Positions 8,639-18,611 of a stretch of DNA of 64,000 nucleotides are shown here, in pieces. Each line of letters starts with the position of its first letter. Positions within the stretch are counted from its first letter, which is position 1. Made by a program: the position numbers and the translations under genes. The notes beneath the pieces were generated by a model, which worked only from the letters and a program-made list of their open reading frames with translations, was not told the origin of the DNA and searched no databases. Origin of the DNA: Roseovarius aestuariivivens. GTDB taxonomy: Bacteria > Pseudomonadota > Alphaproteobacteria > Rhodobacterales > Rhodobacteraceae. The stretch covers positions 80,760-144,759 of the forward strand of contig NZ_SJEY01000010.1 in assembly GCF_004761875.1 (NCBI RefSeq). The letters are read 5' to 3'.

Positions 8639-9067
8639 CTATTTCTTCAGCGCGTCGCGGATTTCCATGAGCACGTCGATCTCGCTCGGGCCGGCTTCTT
8701 CTTCGGGTGCGGCCTCTTCTTCGGCGGTGGCGGCGTCCTTGACGCGGTTGACCATCTTGACCAGCAGGAAGACGACGAAGGCGATGATCAGGAAATTGAT
8801 CACCGCCATCAGGAAGGCGCCATAGGCGAAGACCGCCGCGCCCGCCTCGCGCGCGGCGTCGAGCGAGGCGCCCTCGGGCACGTCGCCCGACAGCACGGCA
8901 TAGTTGTTGGTGAAATCGATGCCGCCGGTGAAGAGCCCGATGATCGGGTTGATCAGGTCACCCACCAGCGAGGTCACGATCGCGGTGAAGGCCGCGCCGA
9001 TTATGATACCGACGGCCATGTCCATGACATTGCCCTTGGCGATGAAGGTCTTGAATTCTTGAATCAT
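8639..9067 (-). CDS. mscL: Large-conductance mechanosensitive channel
   Basis: 142 residues. The N-terminal amphipathic helix and first membrane helix ([26 protein letters not shown], about 5-30) are diagnostic of MscL and include the pore-lining small-residue pattern. A periplasmic loop (about 45-75), a second membrane helix (about 80-103) and an acidic linker precede the cytoplasmic helix [14 protein letters not shown]. The homopentameric channel opens under membrane tension to release solutes on hypo-osmotic shock, which suits a marine organism. Monocistronic: the upstream neighbour is divergent and the downstream neighbour convergent. Confidence 0.97.
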   Translation of the reverse strand: MIQEFKTFIAKGNVMDMAVGIIIGAAFTAIVTSLVGDLINPIIGLFTGGIDFTNNYAVLSGDVPEGASLDAAREAGAAVFAYGAFLMAVINFLIIAFVVFLLVKMVNRVKDAATAEEEAAPEEEAGPSEIDVLMEIRDALKK

Positions 9068-9263
9068 TACGGTGTTCCCTCGTGTTCCGGGCGCGCTGTT
9101 GCCGCGCGGCCCAATTGCCCTTTAGCACGAGTTAACGAAAAATTAACCCAATTTACGCGAGTGCGCGGATCGTGCACCGCGCCGCCTGCGGGGCGCCGCC
9201 GATTGACATTTCCCGCCCGCGCGGCAAGCTGGCCCGCGACGGACAGGAAAGGCCGGGACAGCC

Positions 9264-11312
9264 ATGGCGCAAGACCGCAGCGGCATCGTCGCCGGCATCG
9301 ACGTGGGCGGCACCTTTACCGATCTGGTGCAGCTCGACCGGGCCACGGGGGCGGTCCGGCTGGCCAAGGTGGCGACCACGCCCGGCAATCAGGCCTTCGG
9401 GGTGATGGCGGCGCTCGGTGCCGCGGGCGGCGACCTCGCCGCGCTGGACCTGATCGTGCATGGCACCACAACCACGACCAACGCGGTTCTTGAACGCAAG
9501 CTGAGCCGCACCGGCCTTATCACCACCGCCGGTTTTCGCGACGTGCTGGAACTGGGCCGCCGTACCCGGCCCCAGGCCTACGGGATGACCGGGCAGTTCA
9601 CCCCGGTGATCCCGCGCGATCTGCGGCTGGAGATTCCCGAACGGATGGACGCGGCGGGCGAGGTCGTGATCCCGCTTGACGAGGCAGCCCTGCACGCCGC
9701 CGCCCGTACCCTGCTTGATCGGGGATGCGAGGCGGTGGTGGTGCATTTCCTGCATGCCTATGCCAATCCCGCGCACGAAATCCGCGCGGGCGAAATCCTT
9801 GCGCCGCTCTGGCCCAACGACCATGTCACGCTGGGCCACGCCATCCTGCAGGAATCCCGCGAGTTCGAGCGCGGCGTGACGGCGGCGGTCAACGCGGCCG
9901 TGCAGCCGATCCTTGACCGGTATCTCACGCGGCTGCGCGCGGAACTGAGCGCGGGCGGCTATCGGCGCGACGTGCTGGTGATGACCGGCAATGGCGGCAT
10001 GGTCTCGGCGCGGCAGGCGGCCCGCGAGGCGGCGAAAACGGTGATGTCGGGCCCCGCGACCGGTGTGATGGCGGCGGCCTATACCGGTCGGGTCGCGGGC
10101 ATCGAGAACCTCATTACCTACGACATGGGCGGCACCTCGACCGACGTGGCGCTGATCCGGGGCGCTGAACCGGCGGTCTCCTCGGAGATCGAGATTGAAT
10201 ACGCGATGCCCATTCACGTGCCCATGGTCGATGTGCGCACCGTGGGCGCCGGGGGCGGATCCATCGCGCGGGTCACGGCGGCGGGGCTGTTGCAGGTCGG
10301 CCCGCACAGCGCGGGCGCCGACCCGGGGCCGATCTGCTATGGACGGGGCGGGAAAGAGCCCACGATCTCGGACGCCAACCTGATCCTCGGCCGGCTCGAT
10401 CCGGCCAAGCTGCCCAGCACCGAGGTCATCGCCCCGGCCGAGGTCGCCCGGCGCTTTGCCGCGCCGCTTGGTCTGGACGTGACCGAGGCCGCGCAGGCCG
10501 TCATCCGCATGGCCAACACCCATATGGCGGGGGCGATCCGCATGGTGTCACTCTCGCTCGGGGCGGACCCGCGCGATTTCGCGCTCTTCGCATTCGGCGG
10601 GGCGGGACCGCTGCATGCCGCCGCGCTTGCGCGCGAGCTGGGCGTGCCGCGTGTCCTCGTGCCCGCGCGCCCGGGCATCACCAATGCGATCGGCTGTGTG
10701 GTGGCCGACCTGCGGCACGATTTCGTGCAGACGATCAACACCCCCGTCGATGCGCTGCCGCCGGGCAGGATCGCCGGGATCTGCGCGGATCATGTGGCCG
10801 AGGGCGAGGCGCTGATCGCCGGGGAAGGGGTCGAGATCCGCGCGCGGCGCCACATCCATTCCGTCGATATGCAATTCACCGGGCAGACCCACCTGCTGCG
10901 GGTACCCCTGGAGAGCCCCGAGATCGACGCGCCCGACCTGCGCGCGCGCTTCGAGGCGGCCTATTTCGACCGGTTCCGCGTGCGGCTGAGCGACATCCGA
11001 GCACAGGTAGTCAACGTCAACACCTCGGTGGTCGGGGTACGCCCGGCGCTTGATCTCTCGACCTTGATCGACCCCGCGGGGCGCAAGCCCACCTTGGCCG
11101 CGGCCCAGACCGGCACGCGCCGCGTGCATTTCGCGCAAGGCTGGATTGAAACGCCTGTCTACTGGCGCGATCACCTGCCGCTTGACGCGCATCTGCAGGG
11201 TCCCGCCATCGTCGAGCAAATGGACACCACCATTCTGATAGAGCCGGGCGACAGCGCCCGGGGCGACGCGCATGGCAACCTGATCCTGACCATCGGGGGC
11301 GCGCGCCCGTGA
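9264..11312 (+). CDS. hyuA: Hydantoinase/oxoprolinase family protein, subunit A
   Basis: 682 residues. An N-terminal ASKHA-type fold has DVGGTFTD at residues 13-20 (phosphate loop) and HGTTTTTNAVLER near 70. The core domain has VMSGPATGVMAA, the second phosphate loop YDMGGTSTDVAL, and SAGADPGPICYGRGG. The C-terminus contains the FAFGGAGPLHA segment. These features place it with N-methylhydantoinase, 5-oxoprolinase and acetone carboxylase beta-type subunits, which use ATP to open cyclic amides or activate ketones. The downstream gene is subunit B and overlaps by 4 bases (GTGA), so the two are translationally coupled. Substrate not determinable; a creatinase-like protein about 3 kb away makes an N-methylhydantoin/creatinine route a weak possibility. 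Confidence 0.9.
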   Translation: MAQDRSGIVAGIDVGGTFTDLVQLDRATGAVRLAKVATTPGNQAFGVMAALGAAGGDLAALDLIVHGTTTTTNAVLERKLSRTGLITTAGFRDVLELGRRTRPQAYGMTGQFTPVIPRDLRLEIPERMDAAGEVVIPLDEAALHAAARTLLDRGCEAVVVHFLHAYANPAHEIRAGEILAPLWPNDHVTLGHAILQESREFERGVTAAVNAAVQPILDRYLTRLRAELSAGGYRRDVLVMTGNGGMVSARQAAREAAKTVMSGPATGVMAAAYTGRVAGIENLITYDMGGTSTDVALIRGAEPAVSSEIEIEYAMPIHVPMVDVRTVGAGGGSIARVTAAGLLQVGPHSAGADPGPICYGRGGKEPTISDANLILGRLDPAKLPSTEVIAPAEVARRFAAPLGLDVTEAAQAVIRMANTHMAGAIRMVSLSLGADPRDFALFAFGGAGPLHAAALARELGVPRVLVPARPGITNAIGCVVADLRHDFVQTINTPVDALPPGRIAGICADHVAEGEALIAGEGVEIRARRHIHSVDMQFTGQTHLLRVPLESPEIDAPDLRARFEAAYFDRFRVRLSDIRAQVVNVNTSVVGVRPALDLSTLIDPAGRKPTLAAAQTGTRRVHFAQGWIETPVYWRDHLPLDAHLQGPAIVEQMDTTILIEPGDSARGDAHGNLILTIGGARP

Positions 11313-13060
11313 CGCTTGATCCGATCACCCTGTCGGTCATCCAGGCCGGGCTGCAGCAGGTCTGCGACGAGATGGACCTCGCCTTTTCGCGCGCCGCCTT
11401 CTCGCCGGTCATCGCCGAGGCGAATGACCGCTCTGATGGGATCTACGCTGCCGCCGACGGCGCACTTATTGCGCAGGGCGCGGGCGGTCTGCCGGTTTTC
11501 GTGGGCACGATGCAGGAATCGACCCGCATCCTGATCGACAGGATCGCGCGCGGCCTGACCGCCCCGCCGGAGCCGGGCGACATCTATATCGTCAACGACC
11601 CCTATCTTGGCGGTACGCATCTGATGGACGTGCGCTTTGCCCGGCCGTTCTATCGCGCGGGCACGCTTTATTGCTGGCTATCGAATACCGGCCATTGGCC
11701 GGATACCGGCGGGGCGGTGCCGGGGGGCTTTTCCGCCTCGGCCACCGCGGTCGAACAGGAAGGGTTGCGCCTGCCGCCGGTGAAACTGTTCAAGCGCGGA
11801 GAGATGGATGCCGAAATTTATGCCATCATCTGTTCCAACATCCGCGTCGCCGACCAGCGGATCGGGGATGTGCGTGCGCAGGCCGCCGCCCTCGATCTGG
11901 GTGCAGACCGCCTGAACGCCCTCATGGACCGCTATGGCGACGCCACGGTGACCGCGGCCATCGCCGAGCTGCGCGCCCGCGCCGCGACGCAGATGCGCCA
12001 GCATATCCGCGCCATCCCCGAGGGCGATCACAGCGCCGTGGCCTGGATCGACAGCGATGGCGTGGTGAACGAGCCGCTGGCCATTCGCCTGACCGTGCGC
12101 CGCACGGGCGACGATCTTTGCTTTGATTTCACCGGCTCCGCGCCGCCCTGTCTCGGGCCGATGAACTCGGTGCGCGCCACGACGCTCAGCTCGGTTTATC
12201 TTGCCATGCGCCATATCTTTCCCGATGTGCCGATCAGCGCGGGCGCGTTCGAGCCGCTGGAGGTCACCGGGATCGAGGGCACGTTCCTCGACGCGCAGTA
12301 CCCGCGCCCCGTCTCGGGCTGCGCGGCGGAGGTCAGCCAACGCATCGCCGAGGCGGTCTTTGCCGCGCTGGTGCCCGCCTTGCCTGACCGGGTGACCGCC
12401 GCGCCCGCCGGCACGTCGGGGAATTTCGCGCTGGGCGGGCACGACCCGGCGCGCGGGCGCGATTACGTGATGTATCAGCTCTCTGGCGGCGGCTATGGCG
12501 GCTGGGCGGGGGGCGACGGGCTCAGCAACGGCTGTTCGACCATCGGCATTTCCAAGGCGCCACCGGTGGAGATCATGGAACAGGCCTTCCCGGTGCTATA
12601 CCATCGCTATGCCCTGCGCGAAGGGTCGGCCGGGGCGGGCGAGCATCGGGGCGGGTTCGGTCTCGATTACGAAATCGAGATCCGGCGCGGGCAGGCCAAG
12701 GCGAGCTTCGTGATGGATCACGGGCGGTTCGGCCCGCAAGGCGCGCTCGATGGCGAAGACGGCGCGCCGGGCGAAGTGACCGTCTGGCAATCGGGCCAGC
12801 CGATGACGCCCGAACACCTGTCCAAAGCGCAGGACATTCCCCTTGGCCCCGGCGACCGGGTCCGGGTGAAAACGCCCGGCGGCGGCGGCTATGGTCCGGC
12901 CTTCGCCCGCGATCCGGCCCGCGTCGCAGAAGATGTGCGGCTTGGCCGTTTCTCCGCAAGGCAGGCGCGCGATCTCTTCGGCGTGGTGCTGCGCGACGGG
13001 CCGGGGGCCGAGGTCGATCTTGCCGCCACGGTTGCGCTGCGCCAGACCCCGCACGACTGA
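11309..13060 (+). CDS. hyuB: Hydantoinase/oxoprolinase family protein, subunit B
   Basis: 583 residues, starting with GTG at 11309 inside the stop of subunit A. Recognised by DPITLSVIQAGLQQVCDEMD at the start, SPVIAEANDRSDGIY, the DIYIVNDPYLGGTHLMDV segment and the GHWPDTGGAVPG motif. The C-terminal FGLDYEIEIRRG and the glycine-rich end GDRVRVKTPGGGGYGPA are also typical. It forms the heteromeric ATP-dependent cyclic-amide hydrolase or carboxylase with subunit A. Length and motif order match complete HyuB proteins; nothing is truncated. Confidence 0.9.
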   Translation: MTLDPITLSVIQAGLQQVCDEMDLAFSRAAFSPVIAEANDRSDGIYAAADGALIAQGAGGLPVFVGTMQESTRILIDRIARGLTAPPEPGDIYIVNDPYLGGTHLMDVRFARPFYRAGTLYCWLSNTGHWPDTGGAVPGGFSASATAVEQEGLRLPPVKLFKRGEMDAEIYAIICSNIRVADQRIGDVRAQAAALDLGADRLNALMDRYGDATVTAAIAELRARAATQMRQHIRAIPEGDHSAVAWIDSDGVVNEPLAIRLTVRRTGDDLCFDFTGSAPPCLGPMNSVRATTLSSVYLAMRHIFPDVPISAGAFEPLEVTGIEGTFLDAQYPRPVSGCAAEVSQRIAEAVFAALVPALPDRVTAAPAGTSGNFALGGHDPARGRDYVMYQLSGGGYGGWAGGDGLSNGCSTIGISKAPPVEIMEQAFPVLYHRYALREGSAGAGEHRGGFGLDYEIEIRRGQAKASFVMDHGRFGPQGALDGEDGAPGEVTVWQSGQPMTPEHLSKAQDIPLGPGDRVRVKTPGGGGYGPAFARDPARVAEDVRLGRFSARQARDLFGVVLRDGPGAEVDLAATVALRQTPHD

Positions 13061-13254
13061 GCCTATTCGGGCGCGAAAAACAGCCGTCCGGATCCCGAAT
13101 TTGTGCTTCGAGCGCTTGTGCACCGGGCCCTGCGCCTGCTACGCGGGGCGCAATTCGCCACAGATGGCCGTCGCGCAAGGAACCGACACTTGATCCGCGC
13201 CTCCCGTTTCCGCATCGCGGCCCGCCGCGCGGCCCCGGCCAGCCCTGGCCACCC

Positions 13255-14196
13255 ATGACCGAGCGCGGGATCCCCCACGTCACCATTTTGCTCGCGGTCC
13301 ACAACGGGGCGCGCTATCTGCCTGCGCAACTGCAAAGCTTCGCCGACCAGACGCATCGCAACTGGCACCTCATCGCCTCGGTCGACGGCGACGAGGACAA
13401 CAGCCGCGCCGTCCTGCAAGCCTTTGCGGACAAGGGCCACGCGGTGACCGTGCTGGACGGCCCGCAACAGGGCGCGGCGGCCAATTTCTTGAGCCTGCTG
13501 ATGCGCATGTCCCGTGTCGTGCCCGGGCCAAGCTATCTTGCCTTCAGCGATCAGGACGATGTGTGGATGCCCGACCGCCTGTCCGCCGGGCTTTCCGTGC
13601 TGGCCGACATCGATCCCGAGATACCCGCGCTGTTCTGCGCCCGGCAGATGATCACCGACGAGACCCTCGCGCCGCTTCGGGTGTCGATGGCGCGGCCCCG
13701 CCCGCCGGGGTTTCGCAACGCACTGGTGCAGAACATCGCGTCGGGCAACACCTCGCTGCTCAATCCCACCGGGGCGCGGCTGCTTTGCGCCGCGGCCGAG
13801 GAGGCCGGGCCGATCGTCATGCATGACTGGTGGAGCTACCAGATCGTGACCGGAGCGGGCGGGCGCGTCCTGCATCACGAGACACCTCTGATTTACTACC
13901 GCCAGCACGATCACAACGCCATGGGCGCCAACACCTCGCCCAAGGCGCAGGCCAGCCGGCTGAGCATGATGGTCCGGGGGACCTATCGCCACTGGATGGA
14001 TCTTAACGTCGCGGCCTTGTCGCGCAGTGCGCACCGTTTCACGCCGCGCAACCGCGCGCTGTTGCGCCGGTTCAAGGCGATGCGCCACGCGCCGTTACCG
14101 CTGCGGCTGTGGCGGTTCTCGCGTCTGCGGCTCTACCGCCAGCGCCGCGTTGGCACGGCGGTTCTTTGGCTGTCCGTCCTCCTGGGGCGGCTATAG
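13255..14196 (+). CDS. Family 2 glycosyltransferase
   Basis: 313 residues. A GT-A fold at the N-terminus has VTILLAVHNGARYLPAQLQS (about 6-25), a nucleotide-sugar-binding SVDGDEDN region near 42-49 and the metal-binding FSDQDDVWMPDRL motif near 97-109. Later GNTSLLN and HDWW segments resemble rhamnosyl- or galactosyltransferase-type GT2 enzymes that build cell-surface polysaccharide. The start ATG at 13255 has no strong ribosome site, so the exact start is less certain. Convergent with glmM, which makes amino-sugar precursors, but there is no sign of an operon. Acceptor unknown. Confidence 0.85.
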   Translation: MTERGIPHVTILLAVHNGARYLPAQLQSFADQTHRNWHLIASVDGDEDNSRAVLQAFADKGHAVTVLDGPQQGAAANFLSLLMRMSRVVPGPSYLAFSDQDDVWMPDRLSAGLSVLADIDPEIPALFCARQMITDETLAPLRVSMARPRPPGFRNALVQNIASGNTSLLNPTGARLLCAAAEEAGPIVMHDWWSYQIVTGAGGRVLHHETPLIYYRQHDHNAMGANTSPKAQASRLSMMVRGTYRHWMDLNVAALSRSAHRFTPRNRALLRRFKAMRHAPLPLRLWRFSRLRLYRQRRVGTAVLWLSVLLGRL

Positions 14197-14225
14197 CGCC
14201 ACGGGTCGCGCGGGACCCAAAGTGG

Positions 14226-15566
14226 TCAGCTCGCCGCCTTCACCGCCGTGACGACCCGGTTCACCACCTGACCCAGAAGCGCCTCGTCCACCGCCTCGCC
14301 CATCACCCGGATCAGCGGCTCGGTGCCAGATTTACGGATCAAGAGCCGCCCGTCGCCGCCAAAGGCCTTTTCGCCGTCGGCGATGGCCTGCTGCACCTCG
14401 TCGGTTTCCAGCGGCTCGCGTCCCTCGGTATAGCGCACGTTGACAAGCGTCTGCGGCACCGGTTCGAAGACCCGCGCCAGGTCAGAGGCCCGCTTGCCCG
14501 TCTCGACCATGCTGGCCAGGAACTGCAGCGCTCCGATCAGCCCGTCGCCGGTCGTTGCATAATCGGTCATCACGATATGACCGGACTGTTCGCCGCCAAG
14601 GTTGTGCCCGCCCGCCCGCATGGCCTCGACCACGTGCCGGTCGCCCACGCCCGTTCGCTTGAGCGCGATACCCTTGGCCTCCAGGTGCCGTTCCAGCCCG
14701 AGATTGCTCATCACCGTCGCCACCAGCGTGTCGCCCTTCAGCCGGCCTTCCTCGGCCCAGCGGGTCGCGATCAGCGCCATGATCTGGTCGCCATCGGCGA
14801 CCTGGCCTTTCTCATCCACCAGAACCACCCGGTCGGCATCGCCATCCAGGCAGATTCCCAGATCGGCGCGCACGTCTATCACCTTCTTCGCCGCAGCCTC
14901 GGGCCGGGTCGATCCGCAATTGGCGTTGATATTGGTGCCGTCAGGTTCGACGCCGATGGGGATCACCTCGGCGCCAAGCTCCCAAAGAACGGCGGGCGCG
15001 GTGCGATAGGCCGCTCCGTTCGCGCAATCCACCACGATCCGCAGCCCTTCCAGTCGTCCGCGATAGGGAAAGGTCGTCTTGGCATATTCCACGTAGCGCC
15101 CGCGCGCGTCCTCGAACCGCTTGGCACGCCCGATGTTTTCGGGTTGCGCCAGCCGAGCGCCGTCGCGCATGAGCTGCTCGATCCCGGCTTCCGCCTCGTC
15201 CGAAAGCTTGTAGCCGTCAGGCCCGAACAGCTTGATCCCGTTATCCGCCGCGGGGTTGTGACTGGCCGAGATCATCACGCCCACATCGGCGCGCAGGCCA
15301 TGGGTAAGATACCCCACCGCCGGGGTGGGGATCGGGCCCAGCAGGAACACATCCATACCGGTCGACGCGAAGCCGGCGGTCAGTGCATATTCGATCATGT
15401 AGCCCGACAGGCGCGTGTCCTTGCCGATGACAACCCGGTGCTCCTGCCGGTCGCGCCGGAAATAGCGTCCCGCCGCCGCGCCCAGCTTCAGCGCCATATC
15501 GGCGGTCATTGGATATCTGTTGGCGCGCCCTCGCACGCCGTCCGTCCCGAAAAGCTTGTCCGCCAT
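14226..15566 (-). CDS. glmM: Phosphoglucosamine mutase
   Basis: 446 residues. Interconverts glucosamine-6-phosphate and glucosamine-1-phosphate for UDP-GlcNAc, peptidoglycan and LPS synthesis. The N-terminus [13 protein letters not shown] is diagnostic. The active-site phosphoserine is Ser102 in MISASHNP. The magnesium loop is DGDADR (about 242). The C-terminal phosphate-binding loop is [12 protein letters not shown]. The ATG at 15566 gives the canonical [11 protein letters not shown] start; the 26 upstream codons of the longer frame are not conserved. Confidence 0.97.
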   Translation of the reverse strand: MADKLFGTDGVRGRANRYPMTADMALKLGAAAGRYFRRDRQEHRVVIGKDTRLSGYMIEYALTAGFASTGMDVFLLGPIPTPAVGYLTHGLRADVGVMISASHNPAADNGIKLFGPDGYKLSDEAEAGIEQLMRDGARLAQPENIGRAKRFEDARGRYVEYAKTTFPYRGRLEGLRIVVDCANGAAYRTAPAVLWELGAEVIPIGVEPDGTNINANCGSTRPEAAAKKVIDVRADLGICLDGDADRVVLVDEKGQVADGDQIMALIATRWAEEGRLKGDTLVATVMSNLGLERHLEAKGIALKRTGVGDRHVVEAMRAGGHNLGGEQSGHIVMTDYATTGDGLIGALQFLASMVETGKRASDLARVFEPVPQTLVNVRYTEGREPLETDEVQQAIADGEKAFGGDGRLLIRKSGTEPLIRVMGEAVDEALLGQVVNRVVTAVKAAS

Positions 15567-15651
15567 GCTGTCTCTCTCGTCTGCTGTCCGGCGCGCTGCG
15601 CCACTTGATTCTGTCATACCGGCCCGCATGGGCGCTGCCAACACCCCGCGC

Positions 15652-16812
15652 TCAGGCGGGCAGGATCACGTCCTCTATCGCCTTGGGATGGTGCGTGATC
15701 TGCTCATAGCCGTCCTCGGTCACGATGAAACTGTCGCCGACCTGCGCCCGGAAGCGCCCAGGATCGGTGACCGATCCGTCGACCGCCAGAACCATTCCCG
15801 GCTCCAGCACGGTCGTGTCGCCGCGCACAAGCTGCGGCGCTTCGAGATAGCTGAACCCCACCGCCCGCCCGCAGCGGAAGGGATAGGCATGGCCCGCGCC
15901 TTCGGTCACCGACGCATAGGCGGCGTGCACGCGTTCGGCGGTGACGCCCGGGTGCAGCGTTTCCAGCGCGGCGCGCTGGCTGGCCACGGCCAGCTCGTAA
16001 ATCGTCCGCTGGTCCGGGTCGGCGATCTCGCCCACCCAGAAGGTCCGGTCGAAGCCCAGCTTGAAGCGGTGAAAGTTCGTCATCCCGCAGAAACACAGGA
16101 ACACCGGCTCGCCCCGCTGCAGGATCCGGGCCGAGGCGCGGTGATGCGGCTGGGTGATCTCAGGCCCGCTTGCCATGATCTGCAGAAAATGCGTGAGCGG
16201 CGACATCGCCGCGCCGCTGTCGTGTCCGGCCAGAAGCCGCGCGGCCTCGCGCGTGCCGACGGCGGCGGTGGCCAGCGCCACCTCGTATTCGGCGATACCG
16301 GCGCGGATCGTGTCCCGGGCCGCCTGCATCATCGCGCCCGCGACCTGGCCCGCCTCGCGCGCCAGCCGCAGTTCCTCGGGCGACTTGATCATCCGCAGCC
16401 GCGCCAGTACCGCCGTCGCATCGCCCAGCCGTTCAGGCGCGACGCGCGCCTCAAGATGCGCGCGCACCACCTGCGGCATCGCGGCAGGCTCTATGCCGAT
16501 GCGGCCGGGCGGGCGCAGCACATCGTCCAGCGGACCGCGCCATTCGCGGCCCATCCCGTCGTTCCAAAGCTCGATCCGGTCCACCTGCGCGCGGGCCTGC
16601 GCCATCTCGGCCTCCATCGCGGGGGTGATCAGCCGCGTCGCGCCGTCGCGTGTCACGACCAGGATCGTGGGGCGGCCGAATTCCATGTGCAGGTAATCGT
16701 AATAACCGCTCAGGTAATAGACGTTGTCCTCGTCGCAAATCAGCGCAAGGTCCAGCCCCGCCGCGCCCATCGCCGCGCAAAGGCGCGCCCGCCGCGCCTC
16801 ATACGGGGCCAT
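15652..16812 (-). CDS. M24-family (creatinase/aminopeptidase P-like) protein lacking the metal ligands
   Basis: 386 residues with the two-domain creatinase/prolidase layout: an N-terminal domain (about 1-130, with [11 protein letters not shown] at 27-37) and a pita-bread C-terminal domain (about 150-380). The five usual metal ligands (Asp, Asp, His, Glu, Glu) align here with Phe241, Gly253, Arg316, Asp345 and Gly359, so binuclear metal binding is very unlikely. Two histidines (223-224, in the PHHR segment) lie where metal-free creatinase carries its catalytic histidine. It may be a metal-independent amidinohydrolase or a non-catalytic paralogue. Its start overlaps the end of the upstream M20 gene by 14 bases, so they are probably co-expressed. 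Confidence 0.75.
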   Translation of the reverse strand: MAPYEARRARLCAAMGAAGLDLALICDEDNVYYLSGYYDYLHMEFGRPTILVVTRDGATRLITPAMEAEMAQARAQVDRIELWNDGMGREWRGPLDDVLRPPGRIGIEPAAMPQVVRAHLEARVAPERLGDATAVLARLRMIKSPEELRLAREAGQVAGAMMQAARDTIRAGIAEYEVALATAAVGTREAARLLAGHDSGAAMSPLTHFLQIMASGPEITQPHHRASARILQRGEPVFLCFCGMTNFHRFKLGFDRTFWVGEIADPDQRTIYELAVASQRAALETLHPGVTAERVHAAYASVTEGAGHAYPFRCGRAVGFSYLEAPQLVRGDTTVLEPGMVLAVDGSVTDPGRFRAQVGDSFIVTEDGYEQITHHPKAIEDVILPA

Positions 16813-17959
16813 CGGTCAGTTCCTGGCGCACAAGCCGCACCCAGAATGCAGCGCCATGGGCCAGCGCGGCATCGTTGAATTCGTAATCCGCCGCGTGCAG
16901 CGGCCGGGCATGGCGGCCCTCGGTGCCGTTGCCCATCAGCACGAAACAGCCCGGCACGGCGGCGGCCATATGCGCGAAATCCTCGGAAAAAAGCTTGGGC
17001 GGCGCCGCGCTGTCGATCTCGGCCTGCATGGACTGTGCGGCGCGCGTCACCGCCTCGACAGGGCCGGGCGCGTTGATCGTGGGGGGGAAGATCGTGTCGT
17101 ACCGAACCGTGCCCTGCACGTCATGGGCCGCGCACAGCCCGTCGACGATCCGGCGCATCGCCGTCTCGATCCGCGCGTTGACCTCGGGCGTGAGGGCCCG
17201 CGCATCGCCCGAAAGCCGCGCGTGGCTGGGCAGCACGTTGCGCGCGCCGTCGGTCTCGAACTGCGTGACCGACACCACCCCGTTCTGCGCCGGGTCAAGC
17301 TTGCGCGCGACGATGGTCTGCAGCGCGCCCACCACCTCGGCCCCGATGGTGATTGCGTCCGCGCCCATATGCGGCAGGGCGGCATGGCCGCCGCGCGCCG
17401 CGATCTCGATCTCGAACAGTGCCTCGCTGGCTGTGATCGGCCCGGCGCGCGTGGCGAACTGGCCAAGCGGCATGCCCGGAATGTTGTGCATCCCGTAAAC
17501 CGCTTCGGCCTCGAAACGTTCGAAAAGCCCGTCCTCGACCATCGCCCGGGCGCCTTGCCCGTGTTCTTCGTCGGGCTGGAAAACGAAGATCGCGCGCCCC
17601 GAAAACCCGCCTTCCCGCGCCAGCGTGCAGGCCGCGCCAAGCGCCATGGTCGTGTGCCCGTCATGCCCGCAGGCGTGCATCTGCCCAGGTGTCTGCGACA
17701 CATGCGGCAGGTCATTGGCCTCGGTAATCGGCAGGGCGTCCATGTCGGCGCGAATGGCCAGGGATCTCGGCCCGTTGCCCCGCTGCAGCACGCCGACGAC
17801 GCCGGTGCCGCCGATCCCGCGATGCACCTCAAGGCCGAAACTTTCCAAAAGCTCGGCCACCCGCGCGCTGGTCCAGGGCAGGTCGAAGCCGATCTCGGGA
17901 TGGCGGTGAAACGCCTGCCGCCAGCCCTGCATGTCCGTCTGGATGTGCTCTGATATCAC
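16799..17959 (-). CDS. M20D-family amidohydrolase (hippurate hydrolase-like)
   Basis: 386 residues. Metal-binding motifs are intact: HACGHDGHTTMALG (Cys and His ligands, about 100-113), the glutamate pair in FQPDEEHGQGA (about 132-142), a histidine in VYGMHNIPG (about 162) and the late HARPLHAADYEFND segment. Family members cleave N-acyl amino acids such as hippurate, N-acetyl amino acids or IAA conjugates. No signal peptide, so cytoplasmic. First gene of a two-gene minus-strand unit with the creatinase-like M24 protein. Acyl substrate unknown. Confidence 0.88.
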   Translation of the reverse strand: MISEHIQTDMQGWRQAFHRHPEIGFDLPWTSARVAELLESFGLEVHRGIGGTGVVGVLQRGNGPRSLAIRADMDALPITEANDLPHVSQTPGQMHACGHDGHTTMALGAACTLAREGGFSGRAIFVFQPDEEHGQGARAMVEDGLFERFEAEAVYGMHNIPGMPLGQFATRAGPITASEALFEIEIAARGGHAALPHMGADAITIGAEVVGALQTIVARKLDPAQNGVVSVTQFETDGARNVLPSHARLSGDARALTPEVNARIETAMRRIVDGLCAAHDVQGTVRYDTIFPPTINAPGPVEAVTRAAQSMQAEIDSAAPPKLFSEDFAHMAAAVPGCFVLMGNGTEGRHARPLHAADYEFNDAALAHGAAFWVRLVRQELTDGPV

Positions 17960-18223
17960 GGCGTGACCTCCGGCGGGGCCCTATGCGGCCCAAGATAGAC
18001 CCGGTCTGCGCCTTTTGCCGTGCAAAGTCAAAAGGTCCGGCGCGATGAAAAACGGCCTGCCCGCCGCATCCGATGCCAAGCACCGGCTGTCGCCGAAGCG
18101 TCTGGCGGACAGACCTTTCTCAAATTCAGGCCGGAGTAACTCGCTGTTCCGACCGTGCGGGCTTGGCCCGCCACTCCCCACGCACTCGGGGTGCCTGAAA
18201 ACTGGTAAGAAGCGAAAAGTGCC

Positions 18224-18352
18224 TCAGATACTCGCGAAGTCGAAAATCACCTGTTTCGGCTTGGTCCGCGGCGCCTTCGGCGCTTTCGGCTTGGTCGCCG
18301 CGGTCGGTTTGGCGTTGTCCTTCGGTTCGGGTGTTTGCGTTGTCTTGGCCAT
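18224..18352 (-). CDS. Small basic Lys/Pro/Ala-rich protein
   Basis: 42 residues starting MAKTTQTPEPK and ending KQVIFDFASI. The middle is a low-complexity run of Lys, Pro, Ala and Thr resembling the flexible tails of nucleic-acid-binding proteins. The ATG at 18352 has a good ribosome site (GGAGG, six bases upstream on the minus strand); the longer upstream frame is compositionally different. Downstream, GCGGGC-TTG-GCCCGC at 18157-18171 can form a hairpin. No family is recognised. It stands alone in a 650-base gap between the M20 gene and the glycerate kinase. Confidence 0.45.
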   Translation of the reverse strand: MAKTTQTPEPKDNAKPTAATKPKAPKAPRTKPKQVIFDFASI

Positions 18353-18611
18353 ACGTCGCCTCCACTGGATCCGCACACCGGACCGGAGACCACGCGCCGG
18401 ACCGACGCAATACTCGTATGTTCGTGCTGAGATGTCCGCCCGCCGGCAGTCGATCCAAGCGACCGCGCCCGGACCGGGTGGACATCCCGGCACGTGCAAC
18501 CCTGCCAAAAAGGTTAACGGCGATCTACCGGCCAGTTGGAAAAACTTTGTCTCCAATCTGGTAAAAATAAGGCGCAAATGTGACCGGGCTGGCGCAGGGC
18601 CGGGCGCGCGG

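Noticed and set aside
18120..18210. Possible tRNA-like fold near 18130-18205
   Set aside because: There are several short dyads, but no acceptor stem, T-loop (GGTTCGAAT-like) or anticodon arm of proper spacing.
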